A stretch of 64,000 nt of DNA, taken from contig JBHGNT010000013.1 in NCBI GenBank assembly GCA_043228905.1, forward strand, positions 9,052,001 through 9,116,000, read 5' to 3'. Below the pieces are notes generated by a model. The model searched no databases. It was not told the origin of the DNA and was given only the letters and a program-made list of their open reading frames with translations. The position numbers and the translations under genes are program-made. Origin of the DNA: Azolla caroliniana. Lineage: Eukaryota > Polypodiophyta. Each line of letters starts with the position of its first letter. The stretch's first letter is position 1. This document shows, piece by piece, positions 61,952 through 64,000 of the stretch.

Positions 61952-62470
61952 TGCAAAAAACCCTAGCTACCCCAAAGTTCATCTCTATGTGTTTAGCTCT
62001 CTAGGTCTCTAAATGCTTGTCTATGTTGTATGTGTGCATCTTCGGCCTTCTCTCCGTACTGTGGATCTCCAAGTTAAACATGGAGGCTTTCAAAAGGAAG
62101 CTAGACACAGTCATGGGAGTGAATTGCAATGGAGAAGTGAAGGTCGTGAAGAGGAAGTATTATGTTCTTTTCAACTCATGAAAAATGGACTTAGGAGCAT
62201 GTTGGAAGAATATGAGGAAGCAAAAGAGAAAGGGAACAAAACAGAAATGTAATCCAAGAGCTGACTGAGGAAGTGTTGGCTGAGAGATGGCCTGGAAAGC
62301 AGTTGAGAAGAGTTCAAGCCAACTGAGACAACCAGAGAATTCTGGCTGAGACAGCCGACCAGATAGGGCTGGCCCTACAGATGGTTCGACGGACGAAGAT
62401 GATCGGCGTCTGACAATCAACCGGACACAGAAACGGCCACAAATAAACCCAAAACAACTAAAAGAGAGGG
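61952..62470 (+). other. Unassigned flank with a small open frame
   Basis: It begins AAAAACCCTAGCTACC, a sequence style common in plant 5' UTRs. The frame 62013-62252 (79 codons) ends Glu/Lys-rich; no family recognised. It could be the start of a host gene or another element; the window gives no support for exons further right. Confidence 0.3.
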
Positions 62471-63130
62471 TTGAGATGCGGCCGAGAGCCGAACGTCAGT
62501 CAAGACGTGGCCAAGCAGCTGCCAAGAAACGACCGAGAGCCATCTGCCCATCGTTGCGAGATATGGTCGACTGACGGCTGAGACGTAGCCAAGAAAGCGG
62601 CTTAGAAGCCGAAGCCGAACCACGACCGCGAGAAGGCCGGACAGCGGCGGAGAGTACGGCTGAAGTCCCGTAAGTGGCCGGAAAGTCACGACCAAGCAGA
62701 GAACCGGCCGAGCCCGTCAAATAGTAGCCGCCGAACCCACCGAGTGATGGCCAAGTGAGAGACCCTGCGTGACGGCCGAGACAAACCGAGAGTACGGCTG
62801 AGAAATGTGGCCAAGAGTGTGGCGAAGAGTCGGCCAAATGACGGCCAAGAACCGTGCGAGAGTTGGCCAAGTGACATCAGAGAAAGGCAGACAACGACGG
62901 CCAACAGTACAACACAACAAATAAATGGCCGAGATATGGCCAAGACACGGCTGCGAGAGGGCCGAGAAGCAGAGAATCGGCCCAAGCATGGCGGAGAAAG
63001 CGGCCAAGAAGCCGAGCAATGGCCGAGTGTCAGCCAATATATGGCCGAGAGCGACAGCCGAGCACTGAGAATAGGCCGAGAGACGGCCCAACAAGAGCGG
63101 ACGAGATACAGTCGGCCAAGCACTAGCATG
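62471..63130 (+). repeat. Irregular GGCCGAGA/GGCCAAG-rich tract
   Basis: Dozens of GCCGAG, GCCAAG and GGCCGA words at irregular spacing over 650 bases, each separated by 8-25 variable bases. It is strongly purine-biased with GC islands. Long frames over it (62686-63138 minus and others) are due to composition. Confidence 0.7.
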
Positions 63131-64000
63131 GTTGCCAAGATAGTCGAGAGCCAAGCGACGACCGTGGACGACTACTACCGAGAAAGGCGACGGCCAAACA
63201 GACGATGGGGGACATCAAACAAAGAAAGTCGACAGACAGGCCACGGACAACAGGCCAGCTGGTTGATGAACAGAAAATCAAGCTGACAACCACCAAAAAG
63301 AAGTAAAGAATCAAGAACAAGAAGAGGAAGAAGAAGTGGAGCCATGGAAGCTGCAGTGGTTGCTGTAAGCAGATGAAAACACGAAGACAAACGAAACAGA
63401 GAACAACAACACACAACAAGAGACGAAGGGAAGGAAAACGAAGATAGAGCATTAGAAAGACGATGATGAAGAAGAAAGGACCTACATAGAGAGACAAACA
63501 GACATTCGATTGAGACAGCCCGGATGGAGTAGGAGATGATTGAACCAAGAAAACTAAGGAAGAAAGGAAGAAGAAGAAGACAAGGCATTGTTTCTGTCGC
63601 AACAGAGATGGAAGAGAAGGAGAAGAAAGAAGAACAAAGAGGAAAGAATGAAGAAACCGAAAACTAAAAAGAAGAAGAGAAAGGGAAGGGCATCACCGAG
63701 AATTTCAGAAGTTTCAGGGCACGATGGAAAATTTCAAAAACCAAAGTGAAGAAAGTTAAAAACAAAAAAACATAAGGGTAGTTATTAAAATTTCAAAAAT
63801 TGAGACTACGACATAGAAGTTCGGAAACCGAATGGCTCAAAACTCACTACCACTCCCAATAATGTAGAAATACATATATATATATATACCCACAATCTTT
63901 TTAAACCCTTAATGACTTTATCACAATGGACGAGCCGATTGGTGTATGATCCAATCGTGCGTTATGCTGACAGAATGAGAAGGTTCGTGTCAAGCCAGCT
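63131..64000 (+). other. Purine-rich unassigned DNA
   Basis: GAAGAA- and AAGAAG-rich until about 63760, then AT-rich with a TA run (63871-63888, TATATATATATACCC) and more ordinary sequence at the edge. This may be a 5' region of an element or gene running off the window; nothing definite. Confidence 0.35.

Noticed and set aside
62496-63602. Several 120-160-codon reverse-strand ORFs
   Set aside because: They arise from the GGCCGAG field and GAAGAA-rich DNA; overlapping frames are open at once, which is typical of biased composition.
1-64000. CRISPR arrays, bacterial operons, riboswitches
   Set aside because: No spaced short repeats or bacterial gene order; the content is plant nuclear.

Overview
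This window is repeat-rich nuclear DNA from a land plant. The evidence is plant-type Copia and Ty3/Gypsy LTR retrotransposons (Met-i tRNA primer sites, a chromodomain Gypsy, a Tat-like protease), LINEs, many microsatellites, and one intact GC-rich gene for a dirigent-family secreted protein. There is no operon structure, rRNA, organelle sequence or CRISPR. I cannot name the species. A gene resembling the DUF7869 family, which I recall as commoner outside flowering plants, weakly hints at a non-seed plant or other repeat-heavy lineage.

Layout. 1-3540: a non-autonomous LTR element coding for a long charged coiled-coil protein. 3560-7300: a decayed L1-type LINE. 7630-10980: the dirigent gene and its upstream region. 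11600-12308: a young 5'-truncated LINE copy. 12309-12600: a Copia scrap. 12600-15880: a second, decayed coiled-coil element holding two smaller LTR-derived insertions. 15885-18882: a diverged duplicate of the dirigent upstream region. 18883-33290: a reverse-strand Copia inserted just upstream of the duplicated dirigent gene; it contains an A-tailed insert, a reverse-strand chromodomain Gypsy (itself carrying two more insertions) and a solo LTR. 33291-33553: the decayed dirigent duplicate, cut in its coding region by a Gypsy at 33554-38312. 38313-39720: an LTR plus gag of another element. 39772-49406: a Tat-like Gypsy (LTR, gag, protease) split by a young complete Copia at 41244-47683, which carries its own solo LTR. 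49407-51627: a 3'-truncated Copia. 51938-53858: a DUF7869-like gene, reverse strand, with three in-frame stops. 53860-56277: GA-rich low-complexity DNA with an inverted repeat. 56278-56597: an LTR with primer site. About 56650-61951: a full-length LINE with both ORFs open. 61952-64000: unassigned purine-rich DNA.

How it fits together. Apart from the dirigent gene, and possibly the DUF7869-like gene, everything is transposon-derived, and nesting orders the events. Six insertions have exact 5-bp target duplications (CATTG, TAGAG, AAACC, GTTGC, CATTC, GTCTT) and a seventh, the complete Copia, has ATCTG. Points worth following: an in-frame UGA-CGG junction between the LINE ORFs; heat-shock-element-like clusters upstream of TATA boxes in three LTR groups; antisense tRNA-like cassettes at LTR starts; a reverse complement of the primer-binding site next to 3' LTRs of the coiled-coil elements; and the DUF7869-like protein with DDE-like acidic motifs.
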